Source: a virus. From it: a stretch of DNA of 38,521 nt. Below the pieces are notes generated by a model, which worked only from the letters and a program-made list of their open reading frames with translations, was not told the origin of the DNA and did not search any database. Where the stretch lies: IMG/VR virus record IMGVR_UViG_3300048927_000352, positions 1-38,521 of that record. One strand, 5' to 3'. Below, piece by piece: positions 1 to 5,994 of this stretch. Within the stretch, counting starts at the first letter, position 1. Each line of letters starts with the position of its first letter. The position numbers were made by a program, and so were the translations under genes.

Positions 1-33
1 CATGTCACTGTCGTCTTCGATATGGGTTGCCAT
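1..33 (-). CDS. 5' end of a host gene (partial)
   Basis: An ATG at 33 reads leftwards off the window for 11 codons (MATHIEDDSDM). It is preceded by a good ribosome binding site, GGGAGAA, 7 bases upstream. It lies on the chromosomal side of the attachment site, so it should belong to the host. The product cannot be recognised from 11 residues. Confidence 0.55.
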   Translation of the reverse strand, partial: MATHIEDDSDM

Positions 34-343
34 TGTTCTTTCTCCCTTGGCTCGCGCCAATCCGACAACCGACTCCGGACCGAAGGCCGCCCCTACACGG
101 ATCAGGTATTAGCACACGCCATCGTACCATGCTTTGCATTGAGCGGCCTTATCGGCCGGTTCGCGAGCCAGGGGACGGCGTGTCGGGGAGGGCGGCGATT
201 TGCGTTATTCTGGGAGGCAGTTTCAGGGACGAGGTCTGTCGGGACGCAACTTCAAGTCACGCGGCGCAAGCGCATATCGTTACCGCCAGCGAACATATCG
301 ATGGGCATTATGCGTCTTAACTTACTGATATCTTTTATGAAGG
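34..343. other. Host intergenic stretch next to attL
   Basis: About 310 bases between the host gene start and the tRNA-Lys fragment. Short open frames on the plus strand here have no ribosome binding site and do not look coding. It should hold the promoter of the leftward host gene, but no convincing -35/-10 pair was found. Confidence 0.5.
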
Positions 344-392
344 TGGTGAGAGCGCAGGGATTCGAACCCTGGACCTACTGATTAAAAGTCAG
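344..392 (-). other. attL: 3' fragment of tRNA-Lys(TTT), phage attachment site
   Basis: On the minus strand this reads as the 3' half of a tRNA: an anticodon stem-loop CTGA-CTTTTAA-TCAG with anticodon TTT, a variable loop, a T-arm with TTCGAAT, an acceptor strand CGCTCTC and an encoded A-CCA. The 5' half (D-arm and 5' acceptor strand) is absent, because the sequence beyond 392 does not resemble a tRNA. A tyrosine integrase gene starts 150 bases further in. This is the usual picture of a phage integrated in the 3' end of a tRNA gene. The intact tRNA-Lys gene should be at the other end of the prophage, outside the window. The exact limits of the crossover core cannot be set from one end. Confidence 0.85.
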
Positions 393-462
393 TCTTTTAT
401 GTAATGTTTTTAAAGCGCTTAATTTCAAACTGCATCTTATAACGTACATCGAGTTTCAAAGA

Positions 463-521
463 CTTACAGTAAGTCTGCAAACTGAAAAAGCGACTGAATT
501 TTTCAGTCGCCTTACAGTAAG
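463..521. repeat. Two copies of palindrome CTTACAGTAAG beside attL
   Basis: The 11-base palindrome CTTACAGTAAG occurs at 463-473 (extended to GACTTACAGTAAGTC) and at 511-521 (extended to CCTTACAGTAAGG). The copies start 48 bases apart, between the att core and the integrase gene. Repeats in this place are commonly arm-type sites for the integrase or sites for the excisionase; that role is inferred. Confidence 0.6.
485..510 (-). terminator. Rho-independent terminator of the integrase operon
   Basis: On the minus strand a 9-bp perfect stem (GCGACTGAA / TTCAGTCGC) with a 3-base loop is followed by TTTTT. It lies 35 bases past the integrase stop codon, so it would end the leftward operon before the host DNA. 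Confidence 0.8.
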
Positions 522-544
522 GTTACATTCAGGGTTGCGTAAAG

Positions 545-1594
545 CTACTTCTTTTGGCCCTGATAATCCTCCAACTTGGCAATGGCTTGCTCGGCGAGTT
601 CAGCTCGTCCGCCCAGATAGTGAGCGTCAAGGATAGCGTCGACATCGCGCAGGCTATGGCCGGTGATGGACGCGATTTGGCTGTTGTTGCAGCCCGCCAT
701 GGCCAGGCGGGTGACCGCAGTTCCGCGTAGATCGTGGAAGGTCAGATCCTCGATGCCAGCCTTTGCTTTTGTTTTTTGGAACGATGTGTCGAAGCCATCC
801 GACGTCCACGGGATCTTCTTTCTCGTGTTGGTGAGAATCACCGTCGACCTTCGCGGCATCGCGTCCAAAATCTGTTTCAGTTCGTTGCCGCAAGGAATTT
901 TTACGCGCGCGCCCGTCTTGCTCTGCTTCACCTTGATGGTCTTGCCGTCGTAGTCGCTCCATGGGGCAACCAGCAGGTCGCCTTTGCGCTGGCCTGTCCA
1001 CAAGGCGAAGATAACTGCAGCCTTTATCTCTTTCGTCGCAACGGCGAACAGCTTCTGCAAGTGCTCTTCTGTCCAGATGTTTTCGGTACGGTCGGCGGAA
1101 TAGAGGCGGCCGCCTTTCTCAGCAATGTTCACTGACAGCTTGCCGCGGTCCTTGCCGAAAGAAAGGATGCGGGCAAGGGTGGTCCACGCATAATCCGCTG
1201 TGCGAGGCTTGTCCGCCATGCTGTCGCGCCACTTCTTGAGCTCGCCTCGGTAGCGCGGATCCTGGAGCATGAAGAATGGTGCCTTGCCGAACTTCTCTCG
1301 AATTAGATCGAGGTACCGGTCATATTCGCGGCGTGTCTTGTCGGCTTTCGATAAGAACTCGGTCGACGCCCTGTATTCGGTGATGAGCGCTCCCAACGTT
1401 TCGCTTGGGTCAACGTGGCGATCTTTCGTCGCGTCCGAAAACGCCTTGATCAACATGGGATCGCCCGGCTGCATTGGTTCGCCGCTCTTTGTTTTGAGAA
1501 GCGGACCGCCGCGCCAGGCGTAACAGTAATAGATGGTCTTGCCGCTCGCGAGGGTCTTTTTGACCTTCATCAGCCCTTTGAGCTTAACTCGCAT
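545..1594 (-). CDS. int: Tyrosine site-specific integrase
   Basis: 349-residue phage integrase of the tyrosine recombinase family, which inserts and excises the prophage by recombination between attP and the tRNA-Lys attB. The N-terminal part (about 60-160) fits a core-binding domain. The catalytic domain shows Arg203 (TGQRKGDL), His287-x-x-Arg290 (FHDLRGTA), His313 (TGHS) and the nucleophile Tyr326 (AHYLGG), so the active site is complete. The length is usual for the family. The ATG at 1594 has GAGGGAAA just upstream and overlaps the end of the excisionase-like gene by 11 bases. It is the last gene of the leftward operon and points at attL, as expected. Confidence 0.96.
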   Translation of the reverse strand: MRVKLKGLMKVKKTLASGKTIYYCYAWRGGPLLKTKSGEPMQPGDPMLIKAFSDATKDRHVDPSETLGALITEYRASTEFLSKADKTRREYDRYLDLIREKFGKAPFFMLQDPRYRGELKKWRDSMADKPRTADYAWTTLARILSFGKDRGKLSVNIAEKGGRLYSADRTENIWTEEHLQKLFAVATKEIKAAVIFALWTGQRKGDLLVAPWSDYDGKTIKVKQSKTGARVKIPCGNELKQILDAMPRRSTVILTNTRKKIPWTSDGFDTSFQKTKAKAGIEDLTFHDLRGTAVTRLAMAGCNNSQIASITGHSLRDVDAILDAHYLGGRAELAEQAIAKLEDYQGQKK

Positions 1595-1826
1595 TTTCCC
1601 TCATCCATTTCTCATATGGGTCTTCGTTGTCATTGGCCGACAAGCCGCTCAGTTCGTCAAGGCGAGCATCGATCGCTTTCTTGTCCCATCTTCTGGTGCC
1701 GGCGATCGGCTGCGGCATCTTGAGAGTGGCCACCCACATCGAGAACGTGGACTCGGCTATGCCAAGATATTCTGCAGCCTCCTTGCGGCCGATGAGGCGA
1801 GGGGAGTTGTCATTGGCTGGTGACAT
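1584..1826 (-). CDS. Excisionase-like / AlpA-type small DNA-binding protein
   Basis: 80-residue protein with a winged-helix/MerR-like helix-turn-helix at about residues 10-50 (IGRKEAAEYLGIAESTFSMW), as in AlpA and many phage excisionases. Its place directly before the integrase supports a recombination-directionality role; excisionase is inferred. The ATG at 1826 is chosen because GGAGGG lies 6 bases upstream; a longer frame to 1889 lacks such a site. It contains two ANDN tetrapeptides (PANDNS near the start and SANDNE near the end). It overlaps the previous gene by 17 bases and the integrase by 11. Confidence 0.8.
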   Translation of the reverse strand: MSPANDNSPRLIGRKEAAEYLGIAESTFSMWVATLKMPQPIAGTRRWDKKAIDARLDELSGLSANDNEDPYEKWMRENAS

Positions 1827-2370
1827 TGCCGCCCTCCTGCTTTGCGGGTGCTGCGTCCAGCGGGTGAGGCGGGAAGTTGACCGGGTCATACGGCTCTTCG
1901 AGAGCGGCGCGGATTGTGCGGGCGCGACACGTTCGACAGCACCCGGCCTCCAAATCCTCCGGCCCTTGGGTTTCGCACGGCATTGCTGCCAGTTTGTCTA
2001 TGACGTCGTCGGCGTCCAGCCCCGACACGTCCTGCACCTGTGCGGAGAGGGCGGCCTCCAAAGCTTTTGCAATGGATAGGTTCGGTTCGCCATTTTTGCC
2101 ATGATAATGCGCACCTAGGAGCTTATGCAGTCGGCGTATCTCCGTGACGGCTTCTCGGCCAGCCTTCACGGCCACGGATGGCGCGGGAGGGGACGTGTAG
2201 AGCGGCACCATGTCGGCCCTGCATGTGCTTTTGATCGTCGGGCGAACGAAGCTCAGTTCTGTATCGAGCAAGATACCTTCCAGGTCATAGCGCTTGACCA
2301 GCCACGCCACCGGCTCCGCAGCGGACAGGGCAGGCTCAGAGCCTGCCTTACCAATATCCTTCCAGGTCAT
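1810..2370 (-). CDS. Phage protein with a VPLYTSPP motif
   Basis: 186-residue soluble protein of unknown function. Residues 19-23 (AEPVA) followed at about 55-62 by VPLYTSPP are a pattern often seen in variable phage accessory proteins of the Ea22-like sort. A Cys cluster near residues 137-148 (C-x11-CC-x2-C) may bind a metal. The start at 2370 has GGAGGAG upstream and overlaps the preceding stop (ATGA). Function is not known. Confidence 0.75.
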   Translation of the reverse strand: MTWKDIGKAGSEPALSAAEPVAWLVKRYDLEGILLDTELSFVRPTIKSTCRADMVPLYTSPPAPSVAVKAGREAVTEIRRLHKLLGAHYHGKNGEPNLSIAKALEAALSAQVQDVSGLDADDVIDKLAAMPCETQGPEDLEAGCCRTCRARTIRAALEEPYDPVNFPPHPLDAAPAKQEGGNVTSQ

Positions 2371-2579
2371 CTTCTCCTCCCATTATCATTCGCCGCGACG
2401 AGAGCACGAAGCTTGGAGGCAATGACGCGATTGCGGCCGCCCTTCCTGCGCTCGTGCCATTTGGCGACAGCCACGAGAACGGTGGTCGGTGCGGTTTCCG
2501 ATGAAAGGTTGGCTACGACTTCAAGGCCGTCGCCGGCATAAGGGGCAGGGGTGTAGGTGTTGTCGCGTCTTCTGGACAT
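2367..2579 (-). CDS. Small hypothetical phage protein
   Basis: 70-residue basic protein of unknown function ending in AANDNGRRR. The ATG at 2579 is preceded by GAGGAGA, the ribosome binding site used throughout this phage; the longer frame starting at 2696 has none. The stop overlaps the next ATG by four bases (ATGA), so translation is probably coupled. Confidence 0.7.
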   Translation of the reverse strand: MSRRRDNTYTPAPYAGDGLEVVANLSSETAPTTVLVAVAKWHERRKGGRNRVIASKLRALVAANDNGRRR

Positions 2580-2631
2580 TTTTGTCTCCTCGGGTGTGGC
2601 GTGGTGGGTGGTGCCTTGTTTGGCAGTGTGG

Positions 2632-2772
2632 TCAGTAAGCCCAGATGAGCAGAGCCGCGATGAAGAGCGACAGCGCCAGAAAACCGGCGATGTCATTCAG
2701 AAGCCCTGCGTGTTCGGAAAGTATGATCTGCTGGACGCTTAGCTTATTGCGCGTCAACGCGGCCGCGCTCAT
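2632..2772 (-). CDS. 46-residue single-pass membrane protein
   Basis: A short gene read directly from the sequence: ATG at 2772 overlaps the stop of the upstream gene as ATGA, and the stop is at 2632-2634. The product begins MSAAALTRNKLSVQQ and ends in one strongly hydrophobic stretch (about residues 27-46, AGFLALSLFIAALLIWAY). It fills what would otherwise be the only gap in a fully overlapped operon, which is the main argument that it is real. Function is unknown; single-pass phage proteins of this size can be holin-like, exclusion or regulatory proteins. Confidence 0.65.
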   Translation of the reverse strand: MSAAALTRNKLSVQQIILSEHAGLLNDIAGFLALSLFIAALLIWAY

Positions 2773-3125
2773 TCGCCGGCATCCGGCGTCGTGCTGACCT
2801 GACCGCAAACGGAGAGGACATCGTAAGTGCCGCCGTGCTCTTTGTGCAGGCGCGCGGCTTCGACCAGCGCAGAATCATAGGAAGGGTGCTCGAAGGGCCA
2901 CATGCAGGGACGAATGCGTCCAGTGCTGTCGCCACGGCGGAATACGAAGTGGCCGCCGCCAACTTCCTCGCCGTTGCGCGGCTTCTTTGGGAAGCGGCGC
3001 ATGTATTCGTATTTCGTCTTGGGCTTGCCTTGCTTCTTGGCCTTGTGGTCCGGGCGCTTCATAGGCTCGTCGGACTGGGCAGCTACAGCGATATCGTCGA
3101 ACTCGTCGGGACGCGGTCTGTACAT
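2769..3125 (-). CDS. Hypothetical protein, first gene of the leftward operon
   Basis: 118-residue protein of unknown function. It has a lysine-rich segment (about residues 22-50) and a C-terminal part with FVFRRGDSTGRIRP and ALVEAARLHKEHGG. The ATG at 3125 has AAGGAG 9 bases upstream; the longer frame to 3170 lacks a site. It is the first gene after the operator-flanked promoter at 3176-3204 and overlaps the next gene by ATGA. Confidence 0.75.
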   Translation of the reverse strand: MYRPRPDEFDDIAVAAQSDEPMKRPDHKAKKQGKPKTKYEYMRRFPKKPRNGEEVGGGHFVFRRGDSTGRIRPCMWPFEHPSYDSALVEAARLHKEHGGTYDVLSVCGQVSTTPDAGE

Positions 3126-3175
3126 AGGTGGTCTCCTTTTGTGGTGGCCAGCTTGGCTTGCTGGGTACAAGAGGA

Positions 3176-3217
3176 GATATAGGCCTACAAACTTTCCGCG
3201 TCAATCACAAAGTTTGT
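3176..3217 (-). promoter_or_regulatory. Leftward promoter with repressor operator
   Basis: On the minus strand there is TTGACG (3204-3199), a 17-base spacer and TATATC (3181-3176), a good sigma-70 type promoter for the operon from 3125 down to int. The inverted repeat ACAAACTTT (3187-3195) and AAAGTTTGT (3209-3217), 13 bases apart, encloses the -35 box. The same half-site flanks the promoter at 4080-4107, so this is probably an operator of the S24-type repressor encoded next to it. Confidence 0.7.
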
Positions 3218-3229
3218 TATTTTGTGAAT

Positions 3230-4015
3230 CTAGTATTTACCGGCGAGAACGATCGGATGCGTCGTTAGAACGTCATTGACGTCAAACTGGATATCGATCG
3301 GGGGATTGTACTGCCGGAGAACCAGGTTGTTGCCCTGCCTGCCGACGTACTCTTTGACGTATCCCCAAGGCGGAGAGCCGTCGTCTTCTATAGGCTTGAG
3401 CTGGACAATCACGTCGTCGCCTCGACGAGCTGGCTTTCCCGGGTGAACCCACACGGTCTCGCCAGCCTTAAAGCGCGGAAACATTGACTCGCCATCTATA
3501 TAGACCGCATAGGCACCCGCTACATTCTCTAGAGAAGGAGGGCAAACGACATAGTCGATAATGCTACCGTTGAATATGTAGCGGCCATCTTCTCCACCAA
3601 CTGCCATGCCGAGGACAGGGAGCATTTTGTTAGTCGTAACTACTTGAGTTGCAGGCATTATTGTTGCGTTTGGAGCAACGAGTGTGCTTGGCTTTTGAGG
3701 ATAAGGTATCCCAAGGTCGTCTAGGATCGCTGTCGTTCCCGCGCGATACGAAGCGGTATGCGGAGCTGCTGGATCACCATTCCAAACATAATGATCTTGA
3801 CCGCGCGCCTCGCGAAAAAGCTCTTGCATCTTCCTGTGTGGAATGTCTAGCGCATCGGCGGCCGCCTTCCAATAATGAGGACGGAGAACGTCCCCCTTAA
3901 TGAAATTACTGATGTTCTGCTGACTGGTCCCCACGACTCGAGCGAGCTCGCTGGCGTTGCCGTCGAACTTTTCCTGAAGCTTTTCATTTAGCAGGCGGGT
4001 GAGGGCGTTTTCCAT
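3230..4015 (-). CDS. CI/LexA-like repressor with active S24 domain
   Basis: 261-residue lysogeny repressor. The N-terminal XRE helix-turn-helix is at about 18-45 (ELARVVGTSQQNISNFIKG). The C-terminal S24/LexA-like autoprotease domain spans about 130-255, with the catalytic Ser177 (DGESMFP) and Lys221 (GYVKEYVG). Such repressors cut themselves when RecA is activated by DNA damage, releasing the phage. The usual Ala-Gly cleavage pair is not evident; the matching region reads GMAVGGEDG (136-144). The start at 4015 has TGAGGAATA upstream. It is divergent from a plus-strand promoter at 4080 and convergent with nothing; the leftward operon continues downstream. Confidence 0.93.
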   Translation of the reverse strand: MENALTRLLNEKLQEKFDGNASELARVVGTSQQNISNFIKGDVLRPHYWKAAADALDIPHRKMQELFREARGQDHYVWNGDPAAPHTASYRAGTTAILDDLGIPYPQKPSTLVAPNATIMPATQVVTTNKMLPVLGMAVGGEDGRYIFNGSIIDYVVCPPSLENVAGAYAVYIDGESMFPRFKAGETVWVHPGKPARRGDDVIVQLKPIEDDGSPPWGYVKEYVGRQGNNLVLRQYNPPIDIQFDVNDVLTTHPIVLAGKY

Positions 4016-4041
4016 TGTTCTTATTCCTCAATTTTCACAAT

Positions 4042-4070
4042 TATTTAGCACGAATCACGCACAAAGCCAA
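4042..4070 (-). promoter_or_regulatory. Promoter of the S24 repressor gene
   Basis: On the minus strand TTGGCT (4070-4065), a 17-base spacer and TAAATA (4047-4042) lie 27 bases before the repressor start codon. It abuts the ACAAACTA half-site at 4071-4078, so the repressor may control its own promoter. Confidence 0.6.
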
Positions 4071-4109
4071 ACAAACTATTTGACTTTGGGATGCGTTGTG
4101 TTAGTTTGT
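4071..4109 (+). promoter_or_regulatory. Rightward promoter flanked by ACAAACTA/TAGTTTGT
   Basis: TTGACT (4080-4085), a 16-base spacer and TAGTTT (4102-4107) form a plausible plus-strand promoter. The inverted half-sites ACAAACTA (4071-4078) and TAGTTTGT (4102-4109) bracket it; the second covers the -10 box. This resembles the operator at 3187-3217. The promoter would transcribe the structured region with two possible tiny genes. Confidence 0.55.
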
Positions 4110-4180
4110 GAATCAACAGCGGCCAGACAGAAGCCGGCAGGGCAAAAGACCCGAAAGACGAAACTGCAAATGAAAGGGAA

Positions 4181-4306
4181 ATGCGCGTGATGAAAGACTC
4201 CGAAAGAAGACGGTCAACGACCCAAGCGATGACCGCGAGAAGAAGATGGGTGCATGAGGCGCCCGAGCGCAGAAGAAGATGGCGGCCAGTGACCGGGCCG
4301 CCGTAA
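4181..4306 (+). CDS. Possible Arg-rich 41-residue peptide
   Basis: An open frame from ATG 4181 (or 4190) to TAA at 4304-4306. The product is extremely basic, with runs such as ERRRS, ARRRW and ERRRRWR. An AAAGGGA stretch precedes the starts. It occupies the position of cro relative to the repressor but has no helix-turn-helix. It includes two copies of AGAAGAAGATGG, so the composition may reflect a DNA repeat and not a protein. Confidence 0.3.
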   Translation: MRVMKDSERRRSTTQAMTARRRWVHEAPERRRRWRPVTGPP

Positions 4307-4362
4307 GCGCCAGAAACCAACTGGCGATAACAAAATCAATAATGCCAGAAGGGGAGACGACT

Positions 4363-4485
4363 ATGAGAAAGACCGCAAATAATGACTTCCAAAACTTAGC
4401 GCCGGTGGAGCATGAAGCTCTGCCGGCGTTGTCGTGCATGCAGCATAAAACGAAAAGGGGCGTAATGAGCCGGCACCACCCGTAA
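4363..4485 (+). CDS. Possible 40-residue peptide
   Basis: ATG 4363 is preceded by GGGGAGACGACT, close to the phage's standard ribosome binding site; the frame ends at 4483-4485. The product begins MRKTANNDFQNLAPVEHEA and shows no known motif. The frame runs across the RNA hairpin at 4401-4427, so the region may act as RNA as well as, or instead of, coding. Confidence 0.4.
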   Translation: MRKTANNDFQNLAPVEHEALPALSCMQHKTKRGVMSRHHP

Positions 4486-4553
4486 CTCCGCCCCTTCTCC
4501 GTACTAACACGCCGAGGAGACCTTCGCCGTAAGGCGGGATCAAAGCGCGTGTT
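4401..4553. ncRNA. Cluster of nested inverted repeats between the two repressors
   Basis: Three inverted repeats follow each other: GCCGGTGGAGC / GCTCTGCCGGC (4401-4427, closed by G-U pairs, 5-base loop); AAGGGGCG / CGCCCCTT (4455-4462 and 4489-4496); and AACACGC / GCGTGTT (4506-4512 and 4547-4553), which encloses CGCC-GTAA-GGCG (4525-4536). Whichever strand is transcribed, this would be strongly folded. A structured leader, attenuator or small RNA is possible; no known RNA family is recognised. Confidence 0.4.
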
Positions 4554-4583
4554 CCATATCCGGCACCACATCGGACAGTCAGT

Positions 4584-4612
4584 TTCCTACACAAATTTGT
4601 AGGAATTGTCAA
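4584..4612 (-). promoter_or_regulatory. Leftward promoter containing operator ACAAATTTGT
   Basis: On the minus strand TTGACA (4612-4607), 17 bases, then TAGGAA (4589-4584, weak -10). The perfect palindrome ACAAATTTGT (4591-4600) fills the spacer. Transcription would run leftward through the structured region, antisense to the two possible tiny genes, and into the S24 repressor gene. The layout recalls the lambda repressor-establishment promoter; that comparison is inference. Confidence 0.5.
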
Positions 4613-4656
4613 GCGCTATAAGGTTTCACCAAATGCCTTATAACGCAACCAACCTG

Positions 4657-5259
4657 CTACGCCGTAGCCACCCGCTCCGAAAGGACGATGACATGAACAG
4701 CTTCCACGTTTTTCACCTCAAGCTGCGAACCATCGTAGCGGCCCAGTTGAACAGCGCCGTTGCTCATGCCTTCGAATCGCCCGATCCAAGCAAACCCACC
4801 CGAATGCGCAAGCACGTCGTCACCAAGGGCGGGCCAGCGGGAAGGGTCGAGCCAAGCTTTCACACCAACGTGGAAGACAGGCTCCATCACCTTCGTGTCG
4901 ATGACAATCGCGTACCGGCCTTCAGGGATGCGTTTGCGGCCGTCGTTGATTGGTTCAAACTTGAACTTGCCAGCCTTGCGGTCGGAGATTTTGCCGTAGG
5001 TGCGGGCAACCGTAATAGGCGTGATGGAAGGAGCGGTTTCTGCCGCCTCGCGAGCCATCTCTGCCACGTCATCTTCGGAGACACCCAGGAAGGCGGCAAT
5101 CGCCGGGAATTGCCTAGGTCTTGGAATGACGCCAGCCTTCCAGGTGCTGTAGGTCTGCTGAGGCACGCCTAGCTCTTCGTACACAGCGCGATCCTTTACG
5201 GCTCTCCGCTTTTGCTCTTTCAAGATCGACTGCAGGAGGCGCGATTTAATCTCAGGCAT
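4657..5259 (-). CDS. Second repressor: HTH plus S24-like domain without catalytic residues
   Basis: 200-residue regulator. The N-terminal helix-turn-helix (about residues 25-60, VYEELGVPQQTYSTWKAG) is followed by a LexA/S24-like C-terminal half (about 105-195). At the place of the catalytic Ser-Met-x-Pro it reads V124-M-E-P (DTKVMEPVF), and no Lys follows in the expected strand (FAWIGRFEG). It should therefore dimerise but not cut itself. The ATG at 5259 is chosen because GGAG lies upstream; the frame extends to a TTG at 5289 with no such site. It is divergent from the early promoter at 5283, whose operator it probably binds. Function inferred from fold and place. Confidence 0.85.
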   Translation of the reverse strand: MPEIKSRLLQSILKEQKRRAVKDRAVYEELGVPQQTYSTWKAGVIPRPRQFPAIAAFLGVSEDDVAEMAREAAETAPSITPITVARTYGKISDRKAGKFKFEPINDGRKRIPEGRYAIVIDTKVMEPVFHVGVKAWLDPSRWPALGDDVLAHSGGFAWIGRFEGMSNGAVQLGRYDGSQLEVKNVEAVHVIVLSERVATA

Positions 5260-5282
5260 ACCCTGTAACTCCGGAGGAAATC

Positions 5283-5311
5283 TTGACAAATTTGTAAAAA
5301 TAGTTTAGTTT
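5283..5311 (+). promoter_or_regulatory. Early rightward promoter with operator ACAAATTTGT
   Basis: TTGACA (5283-5288), 17-base spacer, TAGTTT (5306-5311), with the palindrome ACAAATTTGT at 5286-5295 overlapping the -35 box. A near copy of the whole element is at 16107-16135. On the opposite strand TTGACA (5333-5328) could serve the divergent repressor gene, with its -10 region overlapping this one. This is the likely start of the early operon. Confidence 0.75.
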
Positions 5312-5365
5312 CACAACCCTGTCGCTTTGTCAACCACGAGGCGGCCACCACTCAGAGGAGACGAC

Positions 5366-5716
5366 ATGATGCTTATCACCAGCACTATGCTGGCGGATAT
5401 GCACGCGCGCCGTGAGAACGGCGAGAGCGTCGCAGATATTGCCGCCAGACACAACGTCAAGCCAATGGCCGCATACCAGCGGCTGCGGCGCACATACGGC
5501 CTGCACAAGCAGCGCGCAATCATCCCAGCCAATGACAACAATCCCTACCGCACGACGCACCTGGCGCCGCACAACGGCGGTTGCTCTACGCTATCCGGCC
5601 TCATGCCGGTTTCGCTGCCGCGCGTTCTGACCGCGGCGAACGACAACATCGACCATGCTGACTTGCAGGCCGGGCAGGCGGTCAACGACTACGCGCTGCG
5701 TGGGGTAGCGGCATGA
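5366..5716 (+). CDS. First early gene, helix-turn-helix-like protein
   Basis: 116-residue protein. Residues about 15-45 (RENGESVADIAARHNVKPMAAYQRL) read as a helix-turn-helix of the resolvase/homeodomain-like kind, so a regulatory role similar to Cro or CII is possible but unproven. Two ANDN motifs follow (PANDNNPYR and AANDNIDHA). The start ATG at 5366 (a second one at 5369) has GAGGAGACGAC upstream; an upstream ATG at 5327 has no such site. The stop overlaps the next start as ATGA. Confidence 0.75.
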   Translation: MMLITSTMLADMHARRENGESVADIAARHNVKPMAAYQRLRRTYGLHKQRAIIPANDNNPYRTTHLAPHNGGCSTLSGLMPVSLPRVLTAANDNIDHADLQAGQAVNDYALRGVAA

Positions 5717-5994
5717 CCTGCGACTGCGAATTCTTCAATTTCGGCGATCCGGTCCGCAACCGGCAAAATCCTCATCTGACCGGCGTCGTCATCGGCGATC
5801 GCAACTGGGGCAGCGAGTACCAGGTGCGCCTTGCTGACGGCGCATCGACGATCTGGTGGCATGGCTTCGAGATCGAGCACGATCCGGATGGAGAACCGCC
5901 GGCGAAAGAAGATGACGACACCAATGTCGTCAAGGTCGACTTCACACAACGGCGCGCAATGACCGCCGAGACAACAACGGAAGGAGCAGCGTGA
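5713..5994 (+). CDS. Hypothetical protein with small beta-barrel-like segment
   Basis: 93-residue acidic protein of unknown function. Residues about 10-55 (FGDPVRNRQNPHLTGVV, then YQVRLADG and WWHGFEIE) have the spacing of a small SH3/KOW-like beta domain. It is coupled to both neighbours: ATGA overlap at its start and TGATG at its end. Confidence 0.7.
   Translation: MTCDCEFFNFGDPVRNRQNPHLTGVVIGDRNWGSEYQVRLADGASTIWWHGFEIEHDPDGEPPAKEDDDTNVVKVDFTQRRAMTAETTTEGAA

Noticed and set aside
22-381. Plus-strand frames in the first 380 bases
   Set aside because: They overlap the tRNA fragment and the host gene start, lack ribosome binding sites and have no recognisable protein pattern.
4113-4571. Minus-strand frame of 152 codons between the repressors
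   Set aside because: Rich in Ser, Arg and Cys, crosses several inverted repeats and has no ribosome binding site.
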